The notes under the pieces were generated by a model, which saw only the letters and a program-made list of their open reading frames with translations, made no database searches and was not told the origin of the DNA. Positions 1 through 11,375 of a stretch of 64,000 bases of DNA are shown piece after piece. The translations under genes were made by a program, and so were the position numbers. This DNA comes from Sepioteuthis lessoniana (taxonomy: Eukaryota > Mollusca > Cephalopoda > Myopsida > Loliginidae), in NCBI GenBank assembly GCA_963585895.1, contig OY757907.1, forward strand, positions 105,345,430 to 105,409,429, written 5' to 3'. Numbering within the stretch: the stretch's first letter is position 1; each line of letters opens with the position of its first letter.

Positions 1-15
1 ACACATATACACTCA

Positions 16-51
<36 letters not shown>

Positions 52-228
52 CACACACACACATATACACTCATATATATATATATATATATATATATAC
101 ACTCATATATATATATATATATACATATACACTCATATATATATATATATATACATATACACTCATATATATATATATATATACATATACACTCATATAT
201 ATATATATATATATATACATATACACTC

Positions 229-261
<33 letters not shown>

Positions 262-263
262 CA

Positions 264-303
<40 letters not shown>

Positions 304-314
304 CACTCATATAT

Positions 315-360
<46 letters not shown>

Positions 361-366
361 AACACA

Positions 367-437
<71 letters not shown>
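1..437. repeat. (TA)n microsatellite with CATATACACTCA higher-order units
   Basis: Long TA tracts interrupted at 30-60-bp steps by the same CATATACACTC segment, about eight times, so it is a minisatellite built on a microsatellite. The start lies outside the window. Confidence 0.9.
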
Positions 438-438
<1 letters not shown>

Positions 439-455
439 CTCATATATATTACTAA

Positions 456-588
456 TACATTACTTAATGGCACCACAGTTAAGGATGAGTCAAAAGGACT
501 ATTTTCTACCATGAAGATAGATAACCTGGAATTTTATTTTAAACGTCATTTCGAGATACATTCTAAAGATGAAGAAAAAGAAAACTAA
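456..588 (+). pseudogene. Short open segment, unassigned
   Basis: A 44-codon plus-strand frame without its own start context, reading [20 protein letters not shown] then [20 protein letters not shown] and ending at TAA. Amino-acid composition looks coding, and an H-F-E-x-H pattern recalls zinc-finger parts of hAT-type transposases, but it is too short to assign. It could be the end of a transposase fragment next to the microsatellite. Confidence 0.25.
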
Positions 589-959
589 ATCAGACTAATT
601 AATCAATTCTTTTCCGTCAGTAGATCAGTACACAAGTAGCATTTGACATTTTCAGAAGGTTAATACCTACAATTTACTAAATCATGCAATTAGTCGATAC
701 AGTTTGTGTTAAGCCCTCAAGAGATTTCTTTTGAAATAGTCAGAGAAGAGTGTTTTGACATTCTTATATAACAGAACTGAACTGGAGTGGACCACCAATT
801 CAGTTTTCCCAAGACATAAATTTGACTAATTACTAGTTTCCAGCTATCACACCAAAATACTCACTTTATAAATTTAGTAATTCACGATGATCATAATATT
901 TACACCCGGAATTTTCAGAGTCTTTATAAGAAATTTTATTATCCAAATTTTAAAAGTTC

Positions 960-1232
960 TATTTTTTAAAAAATTGATTTATTTTAATGCTATGTCAACC
1001 TATCTAGGCTTATTTTATACACAGAGGTTAAGAAATCATATTCATATTCACATTTTTCGTCTAGTTATTTCTTAAAAAGGTTTTATTTAATTTTTTCCAG
1101 TCTTATTGAATATGACTAATTTGTAAACATATATTTGACTCGTAGATGGGACCCTAACAGATATTACTACTCCGGATCAGAGTGAAACTGGGAGTAATGG
1201 CAATGAAGGGATACTCCAAATTTCACAGACCT
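960..1232. repeat. D-related repeat, second subfamily copy
   Basis: TTTTAATGCTATGTCAACCT, TATCTAGGCTTATTTTATAC and AGAAATCATATTCATATTCA, then CCTAACAGATATTACTACTC and GAAGGGATACTCCAAATTTC. It covers the left module and the start of the body and then fades into unassigned sequence. Confidence 0.48.
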
Positions 1233-1239
1233 TGAATTT

Positions 1240-2105
1240 CTCATTACACTTTCAAATATATTTTACAAAAAGAGTGAAAAAATAATCACATCTTGATTAA
1301 GCCATGCATGGCTGAATCATAGCTTTTAATTCAACTGAAATATTCCTACCTTTTGATAATACTGTGATTATTTGATAACATTTTAGGTATAAGAAAGGAC
1401 AAGAAATTAAAAGAAAAAAATTTTGAATCATTTCAAAATTTATAAAAATGACTTTAATTTCTTTAAGACTGGAGAAAAAAATTTCATGCAAATTTTTTTT
1501 CTACACTGCCATAAAAGCCTACAATTTAACAGATAAAACTAATAAGTTACTTAACAAAATTTCATTTCAGTTTCACATTTCCTGATTAAGATTAAAATTT
1601 TAATCCTAGGAATTTAAAAAGTTCAATCAATTTTAATTTTCAAGAGAAAATAATTTTAAAAATGTAAATGCTTACATATATTCAAGTGGGATTTTGTCAA
1701 GATTTCATACATAAAAATAAAATTGTAATTTTTGATGATTGGATAATTCTGGGGCATTTGTATATTTTAGGTGTAGTTCTTTGTATTTTTTTTTTTTTTG
1801 TAAATCATTAAAATTTTTTTAGAAATTAAAAAAAATGTTACAAATTTATGAAAAGAAATGTGCTTAAAAAATGTTTCTAATATGTGTGTAAAATAAAAGA
1901 TTTGGATTTAGTATTCAGCTTTTCTGTCAAGGAATGACTGTGGTTGGAGGCAGTTTAAAAACTGCTCAAAGTCTAAGTTAGTGGACAGTTTAAACTGCCA
2001 ACAACCCTAGTTGGGACATCTTCTTTACTAACAAGAAAAACAGAATTACAAAGCAAAAAACTAAATCCTAGTTTGTCATTTTCAATAAAATATGCCTACA
2101 CAGAT

Positions 2106-2139
<34 letters not shown>

Positions 2140-4688
2140 TTTATCTAGGTGAATTTTGATTTTTAGTCACAGATGTCATTCTTCCAAAAGTCAAAAACTA
2201 AAAGATAACCAACCGACAGATGAAGAATGAATTTGGTTTGAAATAAATCAAGAATATGAATCACCAAAAATTAAAAAAAAGAAATTTTCACCTCATCAGA
2301 ATTGTTTTTTAAAAAACTGTTGTTTAATAAATCAATATCTATGTTCCAAAATAGTTGTTACTTTTGCACGTGAATATCATATACTATCATCATACTAAAT
2401 GTGACAACTATTATGGTACTACAGTTATTTTAACTTTTTCAGGTCTTAACCCTTTCACTCTCACTAGGACAGAAGTGTCTCAGTTGAATTTCATTTTAAC
2501 CCTTAAAACATGTACTCAAAACATTATTTTGCATATTCAAAACTAAAAAAAAAATTAACTTGGTAGTGGAAAGGTTATGTCTAGTTAAAAGGAATTAAAT
2601 TGACAAAAGTATTTTTCTTATTGTAGTTTAAAAATTATTTTAAAAAATGTTATGGCAAATGATATTAAACATACATATGCTACTGCCTATAAATTAGATG
2701 CTGTTTGGAGCTAAAACAACATACTTATGACCCAGAGAAATTGTAATACCCCAAAACCACTGAAGACAATTCCATAATACCCTCCAACAAATTCCGAGAC
2801 AAGTACAAGTAAATAAAATAGAATTATCCAATATTACAGAGCTTAAAATGTTTGAAAGATAAGCAAGTGAAAAAGAGAAAATTTCAACATGATGAAATGA
2901 TAGTGGGGGAAAAATTCAAGAAAATATTGAAAAAATTCAAGAAAAAATCACAAAAAAATAAATGAACATGAAGTAGCAGTTGAGATTGTTATTCTGGTCA
3001 TTCGCCTTAATGAGTGAAGTTTATTCTTCACCAAGAAAGTGAAAAGCAAAAAATTAGATGTAAAGCAAAATAAAAGACACCCAAATCTCACCTGGATTCT
3101 GGGAATAGGCTATATTTTTAAGGAGAAAAAAACAATGACATGAATTCATGAAATTTTAAGTCAGGCTGATTTTTTTTTTTTAAATAGATATTTACCAAGT
3201 AGTTTTCAATTATTTTTGTCTTAATATTTATTTAGATGTTAAATATTCTTTTCCCATTTAAAATTAGCATTCAAAATTTGAATCATGATTTTATGATGCC
3301 ATGGTTTAAATGAGCATTCTATAAGATAATTATACTGTACATACTCAAGAAACATCCGATACTATCCAGGACTATTTGTTGACTTTTGCAGGTGGAAGTT
3401 GAAGGCATACCAATTGGTCTACCTATTTACACACCCCAAGTTTATATCTTGTGTATGACACAATCTAATATCAGGGTAAAATTTCAGTCTCAGAAAGTCG
3501 CATGATACAAGAGTGTATACAGTACAAATGAAAATTGTTATGTATGAAGTTATTCTCACCTAAATTGAAATTTAAACAGAATATACATAGAAATTTATTT
3601 TAAAATACTGAATGACTACATACAAAAAATATAGTGACTCAGTATAATACCTTTAAAAGAATTTACATTATACCTAAAGAGCACAAAAGTCCTGAACTGT
3701 ACATAGAATATTAATATAATTATTAAAATTTTGAATTTCTTTATTTTACCAACACGTTTTATTCAAATACAACATTGTTAGTCATCTGGACTTATATGAA
3801 AATTTGAAGACTTAGTGCTTAGCAGAAAATATACATAATCTAATTGTCTACTGGGGGGAAAAAATTATGTCAAGTTTTTAGGAAAAGTTAAACTGATATA
3901 TCTTAATTTTGTTTTGTTAGTGTATAAAAAAATGTTGATCTTGTTTTAAATCCAAAGCTACAAACATATACGTACATATTTATACAAGCAGTAGGTTTTT
4001 AAATATGTCATTCTAGATTTGCAGACCATTACAACTATAATGAGAACAATTCTCTCTAGTTAGTTCATTACTATAATTTTATACAGAATTAAGCTAAAAT
4101 TAGTAAAAAAACTGATTAACAGATTTAGATTTGTACATAAAAAAAACAAAAAACAATTCAATATTTTTTTTATCTTTCCTCACAATCTAGTATTTTAATT
4201 AACAGAAAACATTTAAAAGAAGTTTAAATCAGTAAAACTGATTAAATGTTGATATTTTTTAAAATCTTGAATTCACTTCATTAATTTTTTTATCATAGAG
4301 TTTAATTTAGATCTTTTTAATTTGAAGTAAAAAGCATTACAAATGTAAGAAATTTAATATAGATTAAATGAAAGATTAGGATTTAATAATCCATATATAC
4401 TTGAGTAATAAACCCCTATTTTTTGGCCACAAAAAGGTGTTTTTACCATTTATTATGAGTAATGAACTATGGTAAGATTTAAGAAGTTCAAAAACACATC
4501 TCATGTAATAAACAACCTTTTGTTTTTGAGCTGAAAAACTGGTCTTAAAAAGTTGTTCATTACACTAGTATATACAGAAAAAAAAAAAATTAAATCTTTT
4601 TCAATAGATGTTAAAATACAAAAGTTATTCAGGTTGTAAATTATGCTGCCATTAGGCAAGTAAAATTCACATAACCAGATAGAGAAAA
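1240..4688. other. Unannotated AT-rich DNA
   Basis: Apart from a (GA)n tract at 2105-2140 and a doubtful TTAA element at 2446, I see no exon, RNA gene or recognisable repeat on either strand. If the phospholipase gene continues to lower coordinates this is intron. Confidence 0.6.
2446..2580. mobile_element. Possible second TTAA MITE
   Basis: TTAACCCTTTCACTCTCACT at the left and, reversed, ATAACCTTTCCACTACCAAG at the right of a 130-bp interval. The right target site is imperfect (TTAT on the plus strand), and similarity between the ends is partial. Weak relative of the 8903-9296 element or coincidence. Confidence 0.28.
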
Positions 4689-4690
4689 TA

Positions 4691-6043
4691 TTGGGTTGGC
4701 TAAAAGGTTTGCTCAGTTACCAAGTAAAAATAATTGACAATATTTTTGCATTTTCCACAAAAAGTTTCACTGAACAAGATGTTGTTCCTCATTTATACAA
4801 TTGCATAATTCCATTATCCTTGAACATTTATCTATCTTTGTCAGCAAAAAGACTGAAATAAATGATAACTCAAATGTTCCATATCTACCAAATGAATGAA
4901 AACTTTCAAGTTTTTTCTTATTAGTCACTAAAGAAACATGCAATATAGCATTATCTTGATGGAAGATTACTTCTAATTATGGATACTTTTCATCAGTTGC
5001 TGCTTTCATTTTGTCTAATTGGGTACAGAACATGTTTGGATCGATCATTTCTCCAGAACAAACTCATCGTAGAAACTCCCTGATAATCTTATGATATACC
5101 TAGCATCAAGAATAGTCTCTGCTTTGGTTAGTGGTGGTTTATGCTTGCTCCATATCTTGCATGATATATTTATATAAAGTATCCACTCTTCACTGACCAT
5201 GACAATTTCTTTCAAAAAACACTAGTCATGTTTAAGTCGCAAATCACATACAAAAATACAGTCAAGTGGACTTTTTTGTTTGTTTTTTTACTTAATTTAT
5301 ATGCCAGTCATACATCAAGATGAATAATAAACAAGATGGTGCAAATGATTTTCAACACTTGTTTTACACATTTTGAGTATGTTGACCATCTCCAACATTG
5401 TGTATACTGTCAGCTGGTCTACCAAAATGTGGAGTATCATTCAGTAAGAAATCATTAGTAGGAAAGAAATTTCATAAAACCACTTTTGACATCTTTGATT
5501 ACTCACAGTAAGTAAGTAAAGTTGGTGACCATAGATGAGGGTGACCTGAAGGCTCCCTTTTCAATAGCTACCACACCAAGGTGTAGGGGAGGGAGCTACT
5601 CCTTTTCCAGGATTGCTCCATTTTACCCTTGATCCATACCTTATAATGCTGAGTGTTAAGCAAGGCAGCATCAAGGACCATTTTTTGAGTCTTCGGTATG
5701 ACTCGACCATAGATTGAACCCCTGTCTCCTGGACCATTGGCAAACACTCTACTCATTAGGCTACTCATATTACCTTAACCATAAACTGTACCAATTATTC
5801 CTTGCCTATTAGTTACATATTTTTACCTTTCTAAAAATTAAAAAAAGGCATTATATACAGAAAATATTGCTTTTCTTTTATCACCAGTGTTAGAATAAGC
5901 AAAAATACAATTTTTTTTAAAATCAAAATCAAAAATGCATACAATGACAGCTATCATTATACAATTAAAAGCTATCTTTTTTTTAAAATTAAAATCTCAC
6001 ACAGCTAATGAAACTAACCAAAAAAACTTTTTTGCCAACCCAA
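4691..6043 (-). mobile_element. Mariner transposon with nested SINE
   Basis: Flanked by TA (4689-4690 and 6044-6045). Terminal repeats start TTGGGTTGGCTAAAAGGTTT and TTGGGTTGGCAAAAAAGTTT, the mariner-type end. On the minus strand the transposase remnant shows a WSKHKPPLTKAETI-like stretch, a SFYDEFVLEK segment, and EVIFHQDNAILHVSL (4960-5000), which corresponds to the catalytic HxDNARPH box of mariner. A family-B SINE (about 5535-5775) interrupts it, so the mariner is older than that SINE. Without the SINE the element is about 1.1 kb. Confidence 0.8.
5535..5775 (-). mobile_element. tRNA-derived SINE, family B, nested in mariner
   Basis: On the minus strand the head shows an A-box-like TAATGAGTAGAGTGTTTGCC and a B-box-like GGGGTTCAATCTATGG. 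The body has ACTCAAAAAATGGTCCTTGA, TGCTTAACACTCAGCATTAT and GGTGTAGGGGAGGGAGC (reversed), and the end AGCTATTGAAAAGGGAGCC. It interrupts the mariner at 4691-6043, which dates it as the younger insertion. Confidence 0.75.
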
Positions 6044-6045
6044 TA

Positions 6046-8681
6046 CTTTTTTTTAATAAGTTTAGCAGTTCAGATGTTTAAATGTCAAACTTTCAGTTTT
6101 GAAAAAGTACTAATAATTATTTGATTAGAAGAGCAAAAAAAAAATGCATGAAAACATTAATTTTAGAATGATAATTGTTAAGAATGCTTTTCCACTGATA
6201 ATTTACAAGTAATGATTGATATTGTGACATTTATATTTACTTTCATTTTAAATAAAATACTTAAAACTGATAAATGATGATATATAAAATAAAGAAGTGA
6301 AGTCAAATGGATTCTTTTATATTGAATCAAAATGACAGATATTCACAAAAACAGATATATGAAATTAAGTTTGAATAATGACAAGTAAATATATAAATTT
6401 GATTAATTCTTTTTCTTTTAAACAGGATACATTGAAAAATTTCAATTGAGAATTTTCAGAATTTAACTTACTCATTTAAAAAAAACAAAAAAAACTATCA
6501 AATTAACTAAGCAGTTGTATGAATATAAAAATAGTCTAAACATAAAATAATCTACGTATATTTTACTGACAATTTTTAACAAACTCATAAAATAATAAAT
6601 TTTTACAATATTCTGATGATTACATTTAGCATAAAATGATCATTGATAGAACTTGCATATTGATCCTAAGTTATAAAATATTAGAGCAAAATCAAGGTTT
6701 GTGTAAACATTTTCCTTTTCTATGAACTACAAACTTTTTTTTATTAAATATATATTTACAGTATATAAGGTTAAGTGAAGAAATGAAATGTTATCAATAC
6801 AGAAATTTGATGATTTTTATATGAATATTTATTCCTATATTTTCTATTCATAGATGACATACATTTGAGGCTATTCAAGAACGTGAATGGAATTTATTTG
6901 AGAACATAATGTATGACATAATAATGTAAATAAGAAAAAGACATAGGTTAAATTAAGATTAGGATTATTCATTATCTTTAATGTGAAACAAATCTTTTTA
7001 TAGTCTGTCAGGATAAGAAAATGAATTATTTTATGATAATTATCTAAAGACTGTCATATATATTTCATAGATCTGAGTCATCATTGATTGCCTGATAATG
7101 TAAGAATGGTGTAACTCATTTATCATGGAAATAGTTTTTCATTATAAAAAAAAAAAAAAAAAAAAAAAATGTATATTTACTGATTATCATAATGAAAGAA
7201 ACATTTACAAACTTTAAAGGGAATCTCATTTTTTTTTTTAAAGGAATGGCATTGATTTTTCACAAAGTTTATTCTATATTCAAAATGATAAGGCATGAAA
7301 GTATATATGATGTAGTGTAGGTGTAGACATATTTTAACCAAAGCCTTTCTTTGACTATCAAAATCATTAATCACCCATGATAATTTGTAAATCCAGAGTA
7401 CAATTTTTACAGAATATGAAGGCTTATATAAAGCAATTGCACACACATGCACAAAGAACAAAAAATCATCACAAGATCATCATTTACTTGTAGGTTTGAT
7501 GAAAAACAATTATAGGAAACATCAAAACCAAGCTGATAAAAAGAAAATGTTATTAGTTCTATCTCTTTAATAGTAATAAAAAAAAAAGCTACTTCTGAAA
7601 CAACTATCAGTGTGCAAGCAGTCTTAAAGTAAACATTTTATCTAGGAGTTAAGATAGTTTAGAAAGACATCTACATATGCACTAATACAAGCTGACTAAA
7701 ATCTAAAACAAAAAAAACTCAATGAATTAAAAATATTTAAGCATAAGTACAAGCAAAGAAAGAAACAAATTGAGTAAAACAACTTTCACACAATGAAAAA
7801 ATAATTTCCAGTTTTTTTCTTTAAAATAGAAGCTATTCTTAATCAAATGAATTAAGAGTAACAACTATAACAATATCTAAAAACAGTAAATGATGCTTCT
7901 CTTTCCTTGAAAAAAATATTTTAAATAAAACATTTTTAAGTGAGTAAATATCAAAATAGAGGAAAACAGAAAATCAATCTTTTGAAAAAAAGAAAAAAAA
8001 TCTTCACAATTTTCCAAGTATAAATTTACATATTAATTCCTAAATATTTTTCTTTAAAATTGTTTTTTTCTTTTACATCAGCAAAACAAGGCCAGCTTGA
8101 TCTTATTTCACTAACTTCTATATAAAAATGTTGCAAAATACATTTTTTTTTCAATTATGTCCATTCATAAACAACTTATAAATCTTTTATAGGAAATTTA
8201 CTTTATGAAAGTGCAGAGAAAAATGTATCTTCTATGAATACATAAAAGAAAAAAAACCTTTTCTTTTTCCTTTTGTTACTTTATTGACAAAGTATTCCTG
8301 ATGTAAACCACATTCTTTTTTTAAATATAGAAATCTGTTCTAATTAAGGATTGATTGAAATACTTAAAATCTAATTTAAAAAAATCTAATATTCATTTTA
8401 CTAATAATATTATTAGATATATTTGGAACACATTAAAAATCTAAATGATGTGAAGAAAAAAATCCAAAAATCTAATTGGTGTATATAATAAAATGCATTC
8501 CTTGCTGTGAGAAAAAAAAAGTGTTTTTAAGTGAGTAAACATAAGCCCTGAATAAAAGCTATATAATAACCAGGAACCAATATTTCCAAAGGATTTTTAA
8601 AAATAAAAAAAAATTAAAATTAAAATATCCAACACCAAAAGTGAAGATCTCCCAACTCAAAAGAAATAAATTATTTCTTAC
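6046..8681. other. Unannotated intronic DNA
   Basis: AT-rich, with poly-A run 7146-7169. No exon with credible splice signals and PLC-like coding was found, so the EF-hand 3/4 exon is not here. A 94-codon minus frame at 7177-7461 has no protein-like pattern. Confidence 0.6.
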
Positions 8682-8800
8682 CCTTTAAAGAGTTCTTCAA
8701 GTTCATCCCTTTTAGTAAGAAGATGATAAAACTTCACAAATTCATCTTTGTCTAAAGTTTGCTTTCCATAACGATTGGCTTTTTTGTTTGTATTTGCTTC
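8682..8800 (-). CDS. PLCD-like: Phospholipase C delta/eta-type, EF-hand 2 exon
   Basis: Internal exon of a phosphoinositide-specific phospholipase C, the enzyme family that cleaves PIP2 to IP3 and diacylglycerol at the plasma membrane. The minus-strand sequence begins in phase 0 after a pyrimidine-rich acceptor (TTGTTATTGTAG) and reads EANTNKKANRYGKQTLDKDE followed by FVKFYHLLTKRDELEELFKG, then a GTAAGA donor in phase 2. This is the second EF-hand of the PLC EF domain. Its loop is degenerate and longer than 12 residues, as is common there, and the D-E-F-x-x-F-Y helix matches the family. 119 nt, 39 codons plus two bases. The next exon (EF3/4, then catalytic X domain) was not found down to coordinate 1, so the following intron exceeds 8.6 kb. 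Delta versus eta cannot be decided from this part. Confidence 0.95.
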
Positions 8801-8902
8801 CTACAATAACAAAGACAAAAAAAAAAGAAAAAAATTAAACTATTACAGGAGAAAAATTCAATAGCTGAAAAAATAGATTGTACAAAGTTAGCTGCAGGAA
8901 TA

Positions 8903-9296
8903 TTAACCCTTTCGGTGTAAAGTGCAATTAAAGTTGCCCAAATATACTTAATGCATAAAGGCAAGATGCAAATTTAGTCCTCATTATTTTAAAATTTTGG
9001 ATCTTATGTGATATATCTCTGAAAATGTCTTGTTTGATATACAGTGGCTTTAAAAATTTAAAAAAAAATTAAAAATACATTATCACTTCTAAATCTTTAA
9101 TAAAATATTCACATACTTTGAAAAGGACTAAAAAATTCTGTTATAAACATACTTTTGTAATATACCCCTCCCCATGTGCACTGCCAATAGTGTACTGAAA
9201 TACTGTAATTATGAAACTCAAAATTTTTATTTTATGGTCAAAAGTGCATTCCAGTCATTAAATTTATTACTAAATGCACCACACCAAAAGGGTTAA
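8903..9296. mobile_element. piggyBac-type MITE with TTAA target duplication
   Basis: TTAA at both ends (8903-8906, 9293-9296) encloses 386 bp whose ends are inverted: left CCCTTTCGGTGTAAAGTGCA, right (reversed) CCCTTTTGGTGTGGTGCATT. Duplicated TTAA plus CCC..-starting TIRs is the signature of the piggyBac superfamily. There is no coding capacity, so it is a nonautonomous element. It sits 100 bp upstream of the EF-hand 2 exon, within the intron. Confidence 0.72.
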
Positions 9297-9689
9297 AATA
9301 ATTTGTTTCCTGTCTAAATTTCCAAGACAAAATTATATACCGATTTAGTCAAACTGCTGCCACCATCATAGTTGTTATAGCTACAATGTTCAGGCAATTG
9401 TACCCTCTAACCTTCCTCAGATGCCACCATCTATTTAATGAGTCATGGCATCCCAGAAATTTATGATACTGAAAGAGAATCAAAAAGTTATAGCCTATAG
9501 AGAAACTAAGTCAGGTATGGTTGATCATGAGTGGAAGGAAATAAGTGAGGGAGAGTGTCCCTAACTCCAATGGAACTAAGCCAGAATAACAAATACAACC
9601 CTGTTAAAAAAAATAAAGCCACTGAAAGAATCAATGAAAATGCAAGGTTATGATACCTTCACCCAGGAAACTGAATATAGAGAGATTGA

Positions 9690-9990
9690 TTTAAACAGCA
9701 TGTCAACCCATCTAGGGTTACTTTATACTTAGAGGTTATGGAATCATGTTCATTCCATGTTTATATTTACCTATTTGGTATACTTGTTTAAGAGTTGTTT
9801 TTTTGCATACAGTCTTATCAAATACAAATAATTTTTAAACAAATCTATTTGATCCATACATGGGAACCTAACAGGTACTACCACCCTGGGTCAGTGGACC
9901 TTAGAATAATGCATATGATAAGGTATGCCATTCTTCCCAGATCTCTAGAACTGGAGCCTTACCACTAGATAGAGTTTAGGAATTTTACTA
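9690..9990. repeat. D-related repeat, second subfamily
   Basis: Left end GCATGTCAACCCATCTAGGG ... TTATGGAATCATGTTCATTC, body CCTAACAGGTACTACCACCC. The same left end is at 960-1090 (body to 1230), 11752-11880 and 51255-51345. This subfamily has GTCTAGGGTTA where the main D family has TTGTAGGTTA, and its right part is decayed. Confidence 0.5.
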
Positions 9991-10329
9991 TAGAATTAAA
10001 CACTTTATAGGTGTCTTCAATGAAGAAGGAACAGATATAAGGCTAAAGGCTGTAGTAATTACACTGGCTTATTGTCACACAGTACAATGACTGAGTTGAT
10101 AAAAGTGTTGACTTACCTAATGGTTGTGAGTGGGTCAGGAAGTGGAATCCATAAATTTTGAAATGAGTAAAGTGACCCCATAAAAAAAATTAGGTAAAAT
10201 GAAATATCCCCGATTACTTTCAAAACAAACTCAAAATTAATGTTTAGCTGTAACTACTTCTGAATATGAAACACAAAAATGCTATATTTGAAAGTAAGGT
10301 TCTGAGTTGTCATTTATTCAGCTGAAACT

Positions 10330-10428
10330 AGTTTGGTACAAGAGCAGAGGTACACCCAGTAAAAATCAAACTCACACAAATCTGCAAAGCTAACTCACCA
10401 ATACACCAACCAAGGGGCTCAAAGTAAG
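10330..10428 (-). mobile_element. Possible decayed tRNA-derived SINE head
   Basis: On the minus strand CCCTTGGTTGGTGTATTGGT and GTGTGAGTTTGATTTTTACT are arranged like A and B boxes of a tRNA-like head about 45 bp apart. No body could be matched to families A-E, so this is weak. Confidence 0.3.
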
Positions 10429-10449
10429 CTCCTTAGTTGCATGCTAACC

Positions 10450-11050
10450 CAAATATCACTATCATCTTGTGCTGCAAGCACAAATTTCCCTGACTCTCTC
10501 TCACCATTCATCTGTATTATCCATCACTTCTGGCAGGTATTCTAGACAACATCTCATACAGAGCTGTTCTAGTTGGTTTTGCAACACTTGCACATCCATA
10601 TGAAGGGGTCCATAAGAGAAGATAGCTCATGAGTTTGTCCTTATTTCTCTAGCATGTCTTGTCCATCTTATTTGGATGGTTTTACAGATGGAAGGTAGGT
10701 GGCCATACAACTGCTATTTTGTGGGATATTGCTTGCAGGATTTGTTTAATATAGCTTATAGCATTCTTGTGCAATTCCTATCTAGCTTTTTCTCTATATG
10801 CTTAGTCAGCATCCATGTGGTGAATCCATATAGTAGTTGTCCTCTAGTTTCAGAAAACCCCCATTTAGTGTAGAGATCTCCTTTTTGATTAAAATACATG
10901 TACTGTGTTTTGTCTGCATTAAAATGTAGGGCAATGCCACCTCCTATCTGCTCCAGAATATGCAGCAGGGATTCGGCTTGGGTAGGTGTATTTGCCAGGA
11001 CACTATGTCATCCACGTAATCTGCATCTGTAATAGTTTGTGCAAGATTTT
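10450..11050 (-). mobile_element. RTE-like retrotransposon fragment
   Basis: Minus-strand 3' piece of the same RTE family. It shows the terminal coding region (reverse-strand match to the GRP...EDLP...REEW block at 10500-10560), the ACMARS/leucine-rich Trp segment and the beginning of the RT catalytic area near 11000-11040. Numerous indels destroy the frame, so it is old. It begins next to a CATCTTG stretch equivalent to the 3' end of the other copies and is truncated at the 5' side, as is usual for target-primed insertions. Confidence 0.7.
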
Positions 11051-11151
11051 TTTATTCAGTTAAATAAGGTAGTCTATGAGGAAATTAACCGTTACTGTGT
11101 AGGAACCAAGTATACTCATTTCCATAATGGATACTTGAGACAAGGGAACTA

Positions 11152-11375
11152 AGTTACCATAAATTGCGGCATATGTTGAACTTTTATGCTTGAAAAAATT
11201 TCTACAAAGCTTAGGGTAGATATATATAAGGGCTAAAATTCAAACCTTTACCACTGGTTAACCACTGAATGGTAAAGATTTGGATTTTAGCTTTGCTGTA
11301 TAAGTCTACACCAAGTTTTGTAGGGATTTTTTCAGGATTAAAAGGTAGACTTGTATATCACAATTTACACTAACT
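11152..11375. repeat. Large hairpin / foldback element
   Basis: About 110-bp arms pair with each other around a centre near 11265 (CCACTGGTTAACCACTGAA). Left-arm landmarks GCTTGAAAAAATTTCTACAA and GGGCTAAAATTCAAACCTTT pair with right-arm CCTGAAAAAATCCCTACAAA and AGCTAAAATCCAAATCTTTA when reversed. TTAA sites at 11085 and 11552 may be the outer ends of a larger TTAA element, but those termini match only weakly. No coding potential. Confidence 0.65.

Noticed and set aside
1-437. Possible CRISPR-like or centromeric array
   Set aside because: Spacers are themselves TA repeats; it is a microsatellite-derived minisatellite.
7177-7461. 94-codon minus-strand frame
   Set aside because: AT-rich composition, no motif and no splice-site support; typical chance frame in this DNA.
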